Source of the DNA: a bacterium
Lineage (GTDB): Bacteria > CG2-30-53-67 > CG2-30-70-394
Direction: 5' to 3'
Assembly (NCBI GenBank): GCA_024278555.1
Contig: JAJRSX010000183.1
Span: forward strand, 1 to 64,000
Length of the DNA: 64,000 bases
Both the position numbers and the translations under genes were made by a program. Positions 42,222 through 50,632 of the stretch are shown piece by piece. The notes under the pieces were generated by a model. The model ran no database searches. It was not told the origin of the DNA and worked only from the letters and a program-made list of their open reading frames with translations. Numbering within the stretch: the first letter of the stretch is position 1; each line of letters opens with the position of its first letter.

Positions 42222-42228
42222 CACCTTT

Positions 42229-42262
42229 GGGGCGGGAGAGAGGAGATCCTCTCTCCCGCCCC
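42229..42262 (+). terminator. Hairpin after acs
   Basis: A 15-bp perfect stem GGGGCGGGAGAGAGG / CCTCTCTCCCGCCCC with a 4-nt loop, 8 nt after the acs stop. No T run follows. Confidence 0.7.
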
Positions 42263-42292
42263 GGCAAATGCTGTCGATCGGGGGCGGGCGGT

Positions 42293-42406
42293 GACGGGGG
42301 GATCAACCGCACTCACCTGAAGCTCTACGTGGTGCGCAGCGGCGCCTTCGAGCTGGACAACAACGCCCAGGCCGCGGTGAAGCTGAAGTTCACCGGCCAT
42401 CTGTGA
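42293..42406 (+). pseudogene. 3' gene fragment, unrecognised
   Basis: A short frame with protein-like character, INRTHLKLYVVRSGAFELD then NNAQAAVKLKFTGHL and TGA, has no start codon or ribosome site. It follows the acs terminator directly. It looks like the tail of a gene whose body was lost, perhaps when the adjacent MITE-like element arrived. Source unknown. Confidence 0.35.
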
Positions 42407-42483
42407 TGCACCGCCTGCGGCAGCTCTTGCGCTGGAGCCGCACCCGGTGACAGTAGCGGGGGCTACTTGAGCCCGGCGTCGCC

Positions 42484-42648
42484 GGGAGCCTATCGAACCC
42501 ATGCACGATCTACTGCGGGAAAGCGGATCTCGGCCCGGATCGCGCCCCGTTCTTCGTTGCATAGGCCCGCGTAGCGCTCGAACGGGTCGCAATCCGGACT
42601 CGAGCCAACTTCCCCTCGCGACGATCGCATAAGTCCGACAGACTCCTA
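42484..42648. repeat. MITE-like element, copy B (inverted relative to A)
   Basis: 165 bp. The right end AAGTCCGACAGACTCCTA is intact; the left end (GGAGCCTATCGAACCC) has decayed. The inside matches copy C closely (CACGATCTACTGCGG, TCGGCCCGGATCGCGCCCCG). Confidence 0.75.
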
Positions 42649-42699
42649 GATCCTTAACCAGCTTGAGCCGAGTTTGTGAATATGCGATATATTGATTAG

Positions 42700-43440
42700 G
42701 TGCGCGGTGCGCCGGAGCCCTCGGGGGAGGGGAAGACAAAATTCGTGACCCGACCAGGAGAACAGCCCCCGGCGTTGTGCGCGCCAGCCGCCGAGTGGCG
42801 GCTGGCGCTTCCGTGGCGCCGTCTCGGTTCGATCCTCCGCCGCCTGTGCCCGTGCGTCCTCCTCCTCACCCTGTGGGGAACCGGAGCGGCGGTCGCCCAG
42901 GACCTGGGCAGAGACGGTGGCGTGGTGCAGAGCCAGAGCCTCGGCCCCGACCCCACCGTCGAGAGTCGTCTCGCCCTGCAAGAGCGAAGTCGCGACCTGG
43001 CGCGCTGGCAGCCCGGTGAGCGTGAAGGGTACTTCGATGAGCAGGATCGCCAGCACCAGGCGCGTCAGGTAAAGGGGTACTACCGCAAGATGGCCCTGCG
43101 GGCCCTACGCCGCTGGTCGGGCGACTGCTTCGGCTCCCTTCTTACCGACGACGGCATGCGCCTGCCGTGTCACCTCAACGGCGCCGGCACGGGCAGCGCC
43201 ACGGGGACGATGGCGCGGCTGGTGAACGACACCGACCTCGAGCTCCACTACGGCGACAGTGGAGCCTCCCTGTCGTTCGGCCGTGACCTCGACCTGGGTC
43301 GGATCGGTTGTCGCTCGGGTCGCCTGGAGGTGGATCCGGTGCGCGGCGAGGTGGAGTTGGGCGTCGACCTCGACCGCACCTCCCTGGCGTGGACCATGGG
43401 AAACGGCCAAATGCGTCTAAGCTGGTCGATCCCGTTTTAG
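42700..43440 (+). CDS. Exported hypothetical protein
   Basis: 246 residues from GTG 42700. A hydrophobic stretch at about 50-65 (LCPCVLLLTLWGTGAAVAQ) looks like a signal peptide, so the true start may be further in. The mature part has a charged helical region (SRDLARWQPGEREGYFDEQDRQHQARQVKGYYRKMALRALRRW), then Cys-containing, beta-rich sequence (SGDCFGSLL, GCRSGRLEVDPVRGEVELGVDLD). I do not recognise it. It lies 51 bp from MITE copy B and upstream of the FeeM-like genes. Confidence 0.6.
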   Translation: MRGAPEPSGEGKTKFVTRPGEQPPALCAPAAEWRLALPWRRLGSILRRLCPCVLLLTLWGTGAAVAQDLGRDGGVVQSQSLGPDPTVESRLALQERSRDLARWQPGEREGYFDEQDRQHQARQVKGYYRKMALRALRRWSGDCFGSLLTDDGMRLPCHLNGAGTGSATGTMARLVNDTDLELHYGDSGASLSFGRDLDLGRIGCRSGRLEVDPVRGEVELGVDLDRTSLAWTMGNGQMRLSWSIPF

Positions 43441-43718
43441 GGGATCCATCCGTAGGGTCGAGTAGCCGCTGAATCGTTCCCCCATCGAGGGGGCGATTTC
43501 GGCGATGCGCTTTTCCCCCCAATCCGTACCGTGTTTGCTCGCGGGTGGCTGGGGGAGACGACAGAGGTGGGGAGCCGCGGATGGCGTTGATCGTCTCCGT
43601 CCGGCACGCGCCGCCTTCCATGGGGTGGCGCAAATTGGATCACGTCCCTGCCGCGATGCACCGATAGGGGGAGTGATACCCGAACCACGGAAGTCTCACG
43701 AGGTGAAGAGCTAAATCG

Positions 43719-44549
43719 GTGAGTCACATGGCGAGGTCAGACACAGCGCCAGAGAGCACGACGGGGGCGGCAAAGTCCGGTGAGTCGGAGCGGCAGCGGG
43801 TCCCGTCTCGCCGGCGGATCCGAGGTCACCGCCTGTTGCAGGGGAGCGTCATGGCCCCCTTCGATCTCAAGGCCGCGGACTCCATTGAGGACGTCACGGC
43901 GGCGCTCTCCCTGGTTCACGACAGCTACGTCGAGCTCGGTCTCATCGATCCCCACCCGTCAGGACTGCGGCTGCTGCCCCACCACCTCCTCCCGGAGACC
44001 CGGGTCTTCCTCGCCCGCGAGCACGAAGAGGTGGTTGCCACCCTCACCCTCATCCCCGACACGGAGGCTGGCCTGCCGCTGGACTCGGCGTACCGGCAGG
44101 CTGCCGATGGGTTGCGGCTGGAAGGGCGAAGGATCGGTGAGATCTCCTGCCTGGCGCTTGCCCCTCGCTACCGTCGTCATGACGTCCTCCTCCATCTCTT
44201 CCGGATGATGCATGTCTGCGCCCGGGCCACTGGCCTCGACGACCTGTGCGTCGTCGTCGCCCCCAAACACGGCCGTTTTTATCAGCACATCCTGCTCTTT
44301 GAGCCGTACGGCGGCTTTGCCGAGCTCGACCACCTCAACGGTGCTCCGGCGCTCCTCTATCGCCAGGACCTGCGCACGATCGAGGAGACCACTCATGGGT
44401 ACTACGCCTCCTCGCCGGCTGCCGCGGACCTCTACCAGTTCTTCTTCGAAGAGGCGGCGACCGTCAGAGCACGGGCGACCGCCGGCCGCGGCTTGACCCC
44501 CGCGGAGGTCGAGACGCTCCTCATGGGCCATCCGGAGCTTCATATCTAG
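43719..44549 (+). CDS. FeeM-like N-acyl amino acid synthase, paralogue 1
   Basis: 276 residues. After a basic N-terminal extension (first 45 residues; an internal ATG at 43851 is possible), a GNAT-type fold resembles FeeM and the PEP-CTERM/exosortase-associated acyltransferases: ALSLVHDSYVELGLI, LLPETRVFLAREHEEVVATLTLIPDT, GRRIGEISCLALAPRYRR and VVVAPKHGRFYQHILLFEPYGG. These enzymes join long-chain acyl groups from acyl-ACP to amino acids. Substrate not known. The last codon TAG is the first bases of a solo MITE end. Confidence 0.75.
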   Translation: MSHMARSDTAPESTTGAAKSGESERQRVPSRRRIRGHRLLQGSVMAPFDLKAADSIEDVTAALSLVHDSYVELGLIDPHPSGLRLLPHHLLPETRVFLAREHEEVVATLTLIPDTEAGLPLDSAYRQAADGLRLEGRRIGEISCLALAPRYRRHDVLLHLFRMMHVCARATGLDDLCVVVAPKHGRFYQHILLFEPYGGFAELDHLNGAPALLYRQDLRTIEETTHGYYASSPAAADLYQFFFEEAATVRARATAGRGLTPAEVETLLMGHPELHI

Positions 44550-44560
44550 GAGTCTGTCGG
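44547..44560 (+). repeat. Solo end of the MITE-like element
   Basis: TAGGAGTCTGTCGG, identical to the terminal repeat of copy A, with no matching second end. It supplies the stop codon of the upstream gene, so an ancient insertion may have trimmed that reading frame. Confidence 0.55.
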
Positions 44561-44714
44561 TGGGCGCGTCGAGGGGGTGGGTGTCGGTGATTGACCGACG
44601 TTCGGTGTAGTAAAAACGCGACGGTATTGCCCGGCTGGGAGAGCGGAGGCGCTGGCGGTGTATGCCTTTCCAGCCACTTCCACGCCACCGCGCGAATACG
44701 GCGCTGTGAACCCC

Positions 44715-44730
44715 TGGCACGGTAATTGCT
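44715..44730 (+). promoter_or_regulatory. Sigma-54 promoter, exact consensus match
   Basis: TGGCACGGTAATTGCT matches TGGCACG-N4-TTGCW at every defined base. The GC of the -12 box lies 66 nt before the ATG of the second FeeM-like gene, so transcription would begin near 44740. Confidence 0.82.
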
Positions 44731-44793
44731 TCTTAACTAAAAGCTGCACCGCGGAACCCCTCCTAGTTCTTCCCTCCCCTCCTGGATATCTCG

Positions 44794-45615
44794 ATGGAGC
44801 TTTCCCTTGTCCCCCGTCAGGAGCGTCGCCACGCCCATTCCGTCGAAGAGGTGTGGAACGTCCACTTTGCCCGGAGCGACCACGATTTCGCCGAGGCCCT
44901 CAGGCTGGTCCAGTCGCGCTACGAGATGCGTGGCTACACCCCGGAGGGCCCGGAGCGGGCGGAACTGACCCTCTATCATGTCCTCCCCGAGACCCGGACG
45001 ATCTTGGTGAAGGCGCTGTCGCGTGTGCTCGCCACCGTTACCTTCGTTCCGGACTCGCCCCTCGGCCTGCCTGCCGAGCAGGTCTTCCGGGACGAGGTGG
45101 CCCCGTTGCGATCGGAGGGACGCCACCTCTCCGAGCTCTCCGCCCTGGCGGTGGCCGACCAGATCCGCATCGAGGATCGCCCCCACCTTTCCCGCTGGCT
45201 CTTCCACTCGATCGAGGCGCAGGTGCGTGGCGAGGGACGGGTCGATGACCTCCTGATCACCGTCAATCCGCGTCACGTCGCCTTCTATGATCGTCGACTC
45301 GGCTTCGAGGTGATCGCCGGACCGCGTCCCCATCCAAAAGTTCAGGGGGCGGATGCGGTGCTCATGCGCCTGCGGGCCGACGTCGACCGCACCCACCTCA
45401 CCTGGTGGGAGCGCGCCAAGGAAGAGAGCCAGGGGCTCATCGCCTCCCTGCTGGCGAATGATCCCGGCTGGACCTGGGACGACCACCGTCTCATCGACTG
45501 GGCCGACACCCTTCGCCTAGTGGCCAACGAGGTCACCCACACGGGTTGCGACTACCTCCGTCACCTCTTCCCGACCTTCCCCTGGCCGGAGGAGTGCGGC
45601 GCGCATCGCGGTTGA
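44794..45615 (+). CDS. FeeM-like N-acyl amino acid synthase, paralogue 2
   Basis: 273 residues of the same family as the gene at 43719: DHDFAEALRLVQSRYEMRGY, HVLPETRTILVKALSRVLATVTFVPDSPLGLP, GRHLSELSALAVAD and ITVNPRHVAFYDRRLGFEVIAG. The C-terminal tail is longer and helical. It has its own sigma-54 promoter, so it is regulated apart from paralogue 1. Its last 55 nt overlap the convergent patatin gene. Confidence 0.75.
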   Translation: MELSLVPRQERRHAHSVEEVWNVHFARSDHDFAEALRLVQSRYEMRGYTPEGPERAELTLYHVLPETRTILVKALSRVLATVTFVPDSPLGLPAEQVFRDEVAPLRSEGRHLSELSALAVADQIRIEDRPHLSRWLFHSIEAQVRGEGRVDDLLITVNPRHVAFYDRRLGFEVIAGPRPHPKVQGADAVLMRLRADVDRTHLTWWERAKEESQGLIASLLANDPGWTWDDHRLIDWADTLRLVANEVTHTGCDYLRHLFPTFPWPEECGAHRG

Positions 45616-46547
45616 GCCGCACCATGGCCCCGAGGTGGAGAGCTCCCTGGACCACCCTCGCCGCCCTCTGAGGGGTTGCTGAAGTGGTTTCTCAGCTTTA
45701 TCGGTAGGACGTCGAGGGTGGTCTGGTAGCCGCGTTGGACGAGCGCGCTCTTTTCTTCGACGGAGAGGTTGAGTTTGACCGGCGGTACCGTGCCGATGTC
45801 GATCAGGACCGTGTGGTTCCACGCCCAGGGGCCGAGCCTGCGGGTAGAGGTGGCGTAGGTAAAGGTGTCGGCGAGGAGGGAGAAGTAGTCCGCGAGGCGA
45901 AACCGTCGGGATGTGGGCGACGGGGGGCGGATGGCGGCCTCCACCTCGAAGGTGAAGGCGGGAGTCTCCTGCCGTTGTGTCTCGGTCAGTAAGATCTCGT
46001 TGGCGAGGATCTCTCCATCCACCAATACCGCTGCACCATATCGTTGGTAATCAAAGAGCACGGGGATCCCGGTGGAGAAACGCACCGCCCGTGCCACCCG
46101 TAGCTCGGGGGTGGTGTCCCGGGAGAAGACCACCGCTCGACGGAGGCGGATGTCGGTGGCTACCACCGCCAGATCGAGATCCAGGTCGCCGAAGGTGGCG
46201 CCGTGGAGCCGTTCGTCCAGCCATGCCTCGAAGGTCTTCCCCGAGCACATCCCGCCCCGTAAGAGGAGGCGGGGCGGGGTGAAGCGGACGAGGCTACGGA
46301 AGTCGGTTTCACACGCCCACTGTTCGATCTCGGTGGCCGTGGCGCCGGCGGCGAAGAGGGAGGCAACGATACTTCCTCCAGAGAGCCCCACCAGACGGTG
46401 GAATTCGACGCCCAACTCCTCCAGCGCCCGCAACACCCCCACATGGGCAGGAAAGCGGGTTCCACCGCCGCTCAGGATGGGGACAATTTCGCCACCACCC
46501 ACGGGAGGAGGCGGGGTAGCGGGAGCAGAGGTTGATGTCTTGGCCAT
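45561..46547 (-). CDS. Patatin-like phospholipase
   Basis: 328 residues. It has the oxyanion motif GGGTRFPAHVGVLRALEELG, nucleophile elbow GLSGGS, and the catalytic Asp in VLVDGEIL. There is no signal peptide or membrane anchor, so it may act in the cytoplasm or be exported by another route. It hydrolyses acyl lipids; the tail-to-tail overlap with an acyltransferase gene hints at linked acyl-lipid metabolism, but that is conjecture. Confidence 0.88.
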   Translation of the reverse strand: MAKTSTSAPATPPPPVGGGEIVPILSGGGTRFPAHVGVLRALEELGVEFHRLVGLSGGSIVASLFAAGATATEIEQWACETDFRSLVRFTPPRLLLRGGMCSGKTFEAWLDERLHGATFGDLDLDLAVVATDIRLRRAVVFSRDTTPELRVARAVRFSTGIPVLFDYQRYGAAVLVDGEILANEILLTETQRQETPAFTFEVEAAIRPPSPTSRRFRLADYFSLLADTFTYATSTRRLGPWAWNHTVLIDIGTVPPVKLNLSVEEKSALVQRGYQTTLDVLPIKLRNHFSNPSEGGEGGPGSSPPRGHGAAQPRCAPHSSGQGKVGKR

Positions 46548-46707
46548 CTTCGACGAGCCCCTTCGCTACCGGCAGAGGATGGTCGTGCGCGAATATAAGA
46601 TCAAATGCGAAATCCGCACGGGTTTGGGGAGCCACCGCGAACCGGGCGAGGAGCTGGGCCTTGGGGTCACTGTCGTCGACCGGACAGCGTAATGGTCGTT
46701 CAATACA

Positions 46708-47958
46708 TCATCGTTGGGCGTTTCGCCGGAGCTGCCGGCTGACGACCTGCTCAATGCGCTGCAAGGCCGGGTACTCACCCACCTGTTCCGTGAAGGCCTC
46801 GCGCACCGGCGCGAGCTGCTCCCGCAGACGGGTGGCCACTCCGCCCAACAGCCCCAGCAGGAACCGTGGCCTGATATCGCAGGCCCTTGCCAATGTCTCC
46901 CAGTGGGCGCGGGTGACGAGGCAGGGGTTGCGCTCGCCGCCGACATCGAGGGCCAGATGCTCATCGATGCGCTTGATGGCGCGGGTGCACACCAGATCGT
47001 AGAATGGCGCCAGCCGGATGCCCTCGTGTGGGTGATACAACAGGGCGAGATTCTTCGCGTGTCCATCCGAGTTACCGGCGAGCACGTTGAAGATCTGCCA
47101 GCGCAGCAGGTGCTGTGCGTCGATGGCCGGCTCGCTGGAGACCTCCCGCACCAGGCGATAGCACTGGGCAAAGGTCGGGCCACCATGTTCCTGGTACTTG
47201 TGCTCATGCCCATACCCCAGCGCCTGGCACAAATCCTCCTGGTGCAGCCGTTGCACCTCACCCTGTTCGTCGAAGAAACGGTCATAGCGACCAATTTCGG
47301 CAAACCGGTTCTCCCCGATGGTGTGCAGATGGATCTCCACCACGGGCAGGCCCACGGCAGCGGCAAGGTGCATGGTGAAGGTCTCGTAGGCAGGCACATG
47401 ACGGTAGTCGGCCAGCTCGAACTTCAGGATATGGCTGGAGGGTGCCTCGCCTCGGGGCAACCCGTAGCGGCCGTTTTGCAGCAACACCGGGCACTTGTTC
47501 TGGGCGCCGGCCAAGGACAGTCGTGGCCGCTCAACGGCGGGATCGGTCGTATAGATCTGGCCGCGCCGGGCGGCCAGACCGGCCAGATCCTCGTCGCTCA
47601 GGGGCCGGTAACGTCGCTCCCGCGAGGGAGCCCGATCCAGGGGTAGGATCGACAACGCGCCGGCGCACTCGCCGCCAATGGCGCGCAGCAGCTCGAAATC
47701 GGTGTTGGGCAGCTTGAGGTCGTGGACAATCTGGTCGCGGACGCCCCCCTCGGGCAGGAGATTGGCGAAGAAGCGATGGGCGATGGCCGCCTCGGGCGGA
47801 AACTCGCCGGTGGCCAGCGGCAGACTCTGGGAGATCGCAAATCCGCTCGTGATCCACTCGGTGTCGTACCGAAACCCCATCGCGCCGATGGCGTTGCGCC
47901 AGAGGGTGCCGACCCGGCGCCGTTCGTACCAGACGTGAAGCGAATCCAGGTCGCTCAT
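46708..47958 (-). CDS. hipA: HipA-type toxin kinase
   Basis: 416 residues. N-terminal HipA domain (VGTLWRNAIGAMGFRYD, LPEGGVRDQI), RLSLAGAQNKCPVLL, catalytic region FNVLAGNSDGHAKNLALLY (HipA catalytic Asp and Asn) and APFYDLVCTRA (metal Asp). HipA kinases phosphorylate proteins such as glutamyl-tRNA synthetase and cause growth arrest. It overlaps hipB by 4 nt, forming a toxin-antitoxin pair. Confidence 0.93.
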   Translation of the reverse strand: MSDLDSLHVWYERRRVGTLWRNAIGAMGFRYDTEWITSGFAISQSLPLATGEFPPEAAIAHRFFANLLPEGGVRDQIVHDLKLPNTDFELLRAIGGECAGALSILPLDRAPSRERRYRPLSDEDLAGLAARRGQIYTTDPAVERPRLSLAGAQNKCPVLLQNGRYGLPRGEAPSSHILKFELADYRHVPAYETFTMHLAAAVGLPVVEIHLHTIGENRFAEIGRYDRFFDEQGEVQRLHQEDLCQALGYGHEHKYQEHGGPTFAQCYRLVREVSSEPAIDAQHLLRWQIFNVLAGNSDGHAKNLALLYHPHEGIRLAPFYDLVCTRAIKRIDEHLALDVGGERNPCLVTRAHWETLARACDIRPRFLLGLLGGVATRLREQLAPVREAFTEQVGEYPALQRIEQVVSRQLRRNAQR

Positions 47959-48233
47959 GAGCTTGGCACGCGCTCGTCATCAGGCCGCGCCTCCGGTTGC
48001 CCGCGCGGCCGAACGATCACCTCCAGCCCCAAGGTGCGCAACGCCTTCAGCACCTTGCCGATCTCTGCGGTCTCCTTGCCCCGCTCGAGCTCGGAGAGAA
48101 ATCGCACACTCAGATTACCCAGCCCCGAGATCACCTCCAGGGTCAGCTTTCGTTGCTTGCGGTGGGCGCGCAGCAGGTAGCCGAGCTCCTCGATCGTGCG
48201 GATGGGGCCGTAAGGGAGATCTGTCTTGGGCAT
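47955..48233 (-). CDS. hipB: HipB-type antitoxin, HTH repressor
   Basis: 92 residues from ATG 48233 (a TTG at 48245 is also possible). Cro/C1-type helix-turn-helix: IEELGYLLRAHRKQRKLTLEVISGLGNLSVRFLSELERGKETAEIGKVLKALRTLGLEVIV. It neutralises HipA and represses the operon. The upstream region carries repeated CGTACG-like sites. Confidence 0.92.
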   Translation of the reverse strand: MPKTDLPYGPIRTIEELGYLLRAHRKQRKLTLEVISGLGNLSVRFLSELERGKETAEIGKVLKALRTLGLEVIVRPRGQPEARPDDERVPSS

Positions 48234-48250
48234 GTGCGCCCTCAAAAATG

Positions 48251-48360
48251 TACTGTACGGGAAAAACTAGCACGTACTATGGTCTGTTGCAACAAATTAT
48301 TACCGTACGTGAAAGTCGACGCCATCACTCCACGAAACAAGAGGAATTATTACGTACGAT
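48251..48360 (-). promoter_or_regulatory. Repeated operator-like sites before hipBA
   Basis: Four TACGTACG-like boxes: TACTGTACGGG (48251), CACGTACTAT (48271), TACCGTACGTG (48301) and TTACGTACGAT (48350). Two of them sit in near-identical ATTATTACCGTACG contexts. AT-rich DNA surrounds them. These are plausible HipB binding sites. Confidence 0.5.
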
Positions 48361-48455
48361 ACAAATATTGACCCTGGTGGATGAGCCCGTCGTGTCGCCC
48401 GATCGTCGATCCACGCCTCCCCCTGCCTGTGATCGGCTTCGCCGGCCGTCCCCGA

Positions 48456-49526
48456 TCACGGCCCCGCGAGGAAGCTCGCCGCCGGCCGCCGCAGGCTTCG
48501 GGCGCGGGCGGGGGGGCCGTGGCCGACGCGAAAGAGGAGGACCATGGCGCTCGCCTCGTCCACCGGGAAGAGGCCGCGAAGCAGCTTCCACGCCTCCTCC
48601 AGCCAGCGCCGCTGGCGACCGTCGAAGGCGTCCGGGCCGTGGCGCAGAAGCCGGCGGATGAAGAGGGTGGCGACGGTCATCGGCTGGAAACGGATCGACT
48701 CGGCAGTGGCGGCGAGCCAGATGCGTTCCATCGCCCTCCCCCCCTTGAGAAAGGTGGTCTCCCCCTCCTGTGGTGACCACAGGAGCCCGATCGCCGGGGC
48801 GGAGACGGCCAGACGGGTGGTGGGGAGGGTGAGGCCGCGATAGGCGCCCAGGCGGTTGAGGGCGGCCATACGCGGCCACGGTCGCACCGCCTTCAGAAAG
48901 GGGCCGGCGAAGGGGCCCGCCTCCAGGGTAGGGATCGCCATGCCGTCGCGGGTCGCCTCCGCCTCGGCGCGGGAGAAGCGCAGCTCCGCCATGAGCGACT
49001 CGTGGGCGAGCGGATGGGTGTAGCGGACCCAGTCGGCGAGGCGGATCACATGGCAAATCTTCGAGAGCGCTGCCTGCTCCGTGAGCCAGGTGAGGGTCGT
49101 GTCGGAGGTGGCGGCATCCGCCACCTGGTTCGCCAGCCAGTCGGCAGGCAACGGCCGCCGGTCGAAGGGCCGCCGGTTCACGCACCGCCCGGGGATCGCC
49201 GCGGCGAGCGGCGAGTCAAGAGGCTCTGCGGGCTCGAAGGTCAGGCGCGCCACCGGCCCCTCCCCCCCCTCGGGCCACCATGCCATCTCGGCGCCAAACC
49301 CCCGCGCCCCTGCCTCCAGCTCGACGTTGGCCGCCACGGCGCCCGCCGAGGCCAGCGCCCCGACTCGGTCTACCTCGAAGAAGTTGTCGCTCCGCTCAGC
49401 GTCCAAGAAGAGGTAGAGGCTCTCTCCCTGCCACCGGAACCGCCACGGCTGCGAGTTGTCCCCCGACGGGGCGCGTATCGCCGCCGCCAGGAGGGCTTGC
49501 CGGGTCGCCTCGTCCATTCCCGTCAT
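48456..49526 (-). CDS. Nitroreductase-family (Acg-like) FMN protein
   Basis: 356 residues. The start ATG 49526 overlaps the stop of the ThiF-like gene (ATGA). The N-terminus RQALLAAAIRAPSGDNSQPWRF is the FMN-binding opening of nitroreductases; RPFDRRPLP and the late SIRFQPMTVATLF are also typical. The length and two-part layout resemble Acg-type proteins. Substrate unknown. Coupling to an E1-like enzyme suggests a joint modification pathway, not identified. Confidence 0.8.
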   Translation of the reverse strand: MTGMDEATRQALLAAAIRAPSGDNSQPWRFRWQGESLYLFLDAERSDNFFEVDRVGALASAGAVAANVELEAGARGFGAEMAWWPEGGEGPVARLTFEPAEPLDSPLAAAIPGRCVNRRPFDRRPLPADWLANQVADAATSDTTLTWLTEQAALSKICHVIRLADWVRYTHPLAHESLMAELRFSRAEAEATRDGMAIPTLEAGPFAGPFLKAVRPWPRMAALNRLGAYRGLTLPTTRLAVSAPAIGLLWSPQEGETTFLKGGRAMERIWLAATAESIRFQPMTVATLFIRRLLRHGPDAFDGRQRRWLEEAWKLLRGLFPVDEASAMVLLFRVGHGPPARARSLRRPAASFLAGP

Positions 49527-50353
49527 CCGAGTTTCCGACGCAGGTACCACAGCTTCGCCCGCTGGATCGGGTTGCGGTTGCCCCACGGCATTACCCCCTT
49601 CTTGTAGATCCTGCAGTAGGGATCGAACTGGAAGTAGCGGGGTGCGCAGGGCGGCCGGCCGCGCTTGAGGAGGATTCGGATCGCCTCGGTGGCCGCCATG
49701 CCGGCGCACAGGTCTGTGGCCAGCGCCAGCGAAGGCCCCTTGCCCGAGCGCAGGTCCACGTGGCCGAGGTCCATGTAGGCGAGCTGGGTTGCCCGGGGGG
49801 TGAGGCCGAGGGCGAAGCGGAGGCGTTGATCGAACACCTCCTGCCCATCGTGAATGTCGAAGTAGTCATCGAAGGTGGTCCCGCGGGGGTCAAACACCAG
49901 CATGGCGCAAGAGAAGCCGATGGGCCCCGCGGTGATTACGTAGATGCCACGCTCAGCGGCCTCCCGGAAGAGGAGTCGCCTGGCGTCGAGGGCGAAGAAG
50001 TCGAGTCCGTCCACCACCAGATCCACGCCGTCGAGGAAGGCATCGATGTTCCCCGCGTGGATCCCCTCGGGAAAGGAGACCACCTCCGACTCCGGGTTGA
50101 TCTTCGCCACCCACTCCGCCATCACCTCCACCTTCGCCCGTCCTACCGTATCCACGCTTGCCCCGAATTGGCGGTTGAAGTTCGCCTCCTCGAAGAGGTC
50201 GAGGTCGGCAAGGTGGAAGCGGCCGATCCCGAGGCGTGCGAAGGTGGCGGTGTGGATGCCACCGACCCCACCGAGACCTGGGATCGCGATGCATCGTGTC
50301 GCGAGCAATTGCTGCTCCACCTCATCGATCAGGCCACGATTGCGAGAGTACAC
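49523..50353 (-). CDS. ThiF/MoeB/HesA-family E1-like adenylyltransferase
   Basis: 276 residues from GTG 50353. Rossmann ATP-binding site AIPGLGGVGGIHTATFARLGIGRFHLADLDLFEEANFNRQFGA, then VDLVVDGLDFFALDARR, with conserved Arg/Asp positions of the family. No CxxC zinc pairs and no obvious catalytic Cys for a ubiquitin-like partner are seen, and no ubiquitin-like gene is near. It is probably an adenylating enzyme acting with the nitroreductase encoded in overlap downstream. Confidence 0.85.
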   Translation of the reverse strand: MYSRNRGLIDEVEQQLLATRCIAIPGLGGVGGIHTATFARLGIGRFHLADLDLFEEANFNRQFGASVDTVGRAKVEVMAEWVAKINPESEVVSFPEGIHAGNIDAFLDGVDLVVDGLDFFALDARRLLFREAAERGIYVITAGPIGFSCAMLVFDPRGTTFDDYFDIHDGQEVFDQRLRFALGLTPRATQLAYMDLGHVDLRSGKGPSLALATDLCAGMAATEAIRILLKRGRPPCAPRYFQFDPYCRIYKKGVMPWGNRNPIQRAKLWYLRRKLG

Positions 50354-50435
50354 GGGCGGTCCGGGGTGGCGGGGGTGTTGCCTGGAGGCTCCCAGGGGAG
50401 GAGGGGAGAGGCTACGGCAAGAGGTCGATGATCAC

Positions 50436-50620
50436 TAGGAGCCTGTCGGACTTATGCACGATCTACTGCGGAAAAGCCGATCTCGGCCCGGATCGCGCCC
50501 CGCTCTTCGTTGCATCGAATCGCGGGCAGGAGCCCGCTCCTACCGCTCCTCGAACGGGTCGCAATCCGGACTCGAGTCCGCTTTCCGTCGTGACGATCGC
50601 ATAAGTCCGACAGACTCCTA
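50436..50620. repeat. MITE-like element, copy C
   Basis: 185 bp with ends TAGGAGCCTGTCGGACTT and AAGTCCGACAGACTCCTA, the best-preserved pair. Relative to copy B it contains an extra REP palindrome at 50520-50543 (GCGGGCAGGAGCCCGC followed by TCCTAC), so one repeat family has inserted into another. Confidence 0.82.
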
Positions 50621-50632
50621 GATCGGCAACGT

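Noticed and set aside
43441-43718. Cyclic di-GMP riboswitch before the first FeeM-like gene
   Set aside because: The conserved core sequences of the GEMM class are absent.
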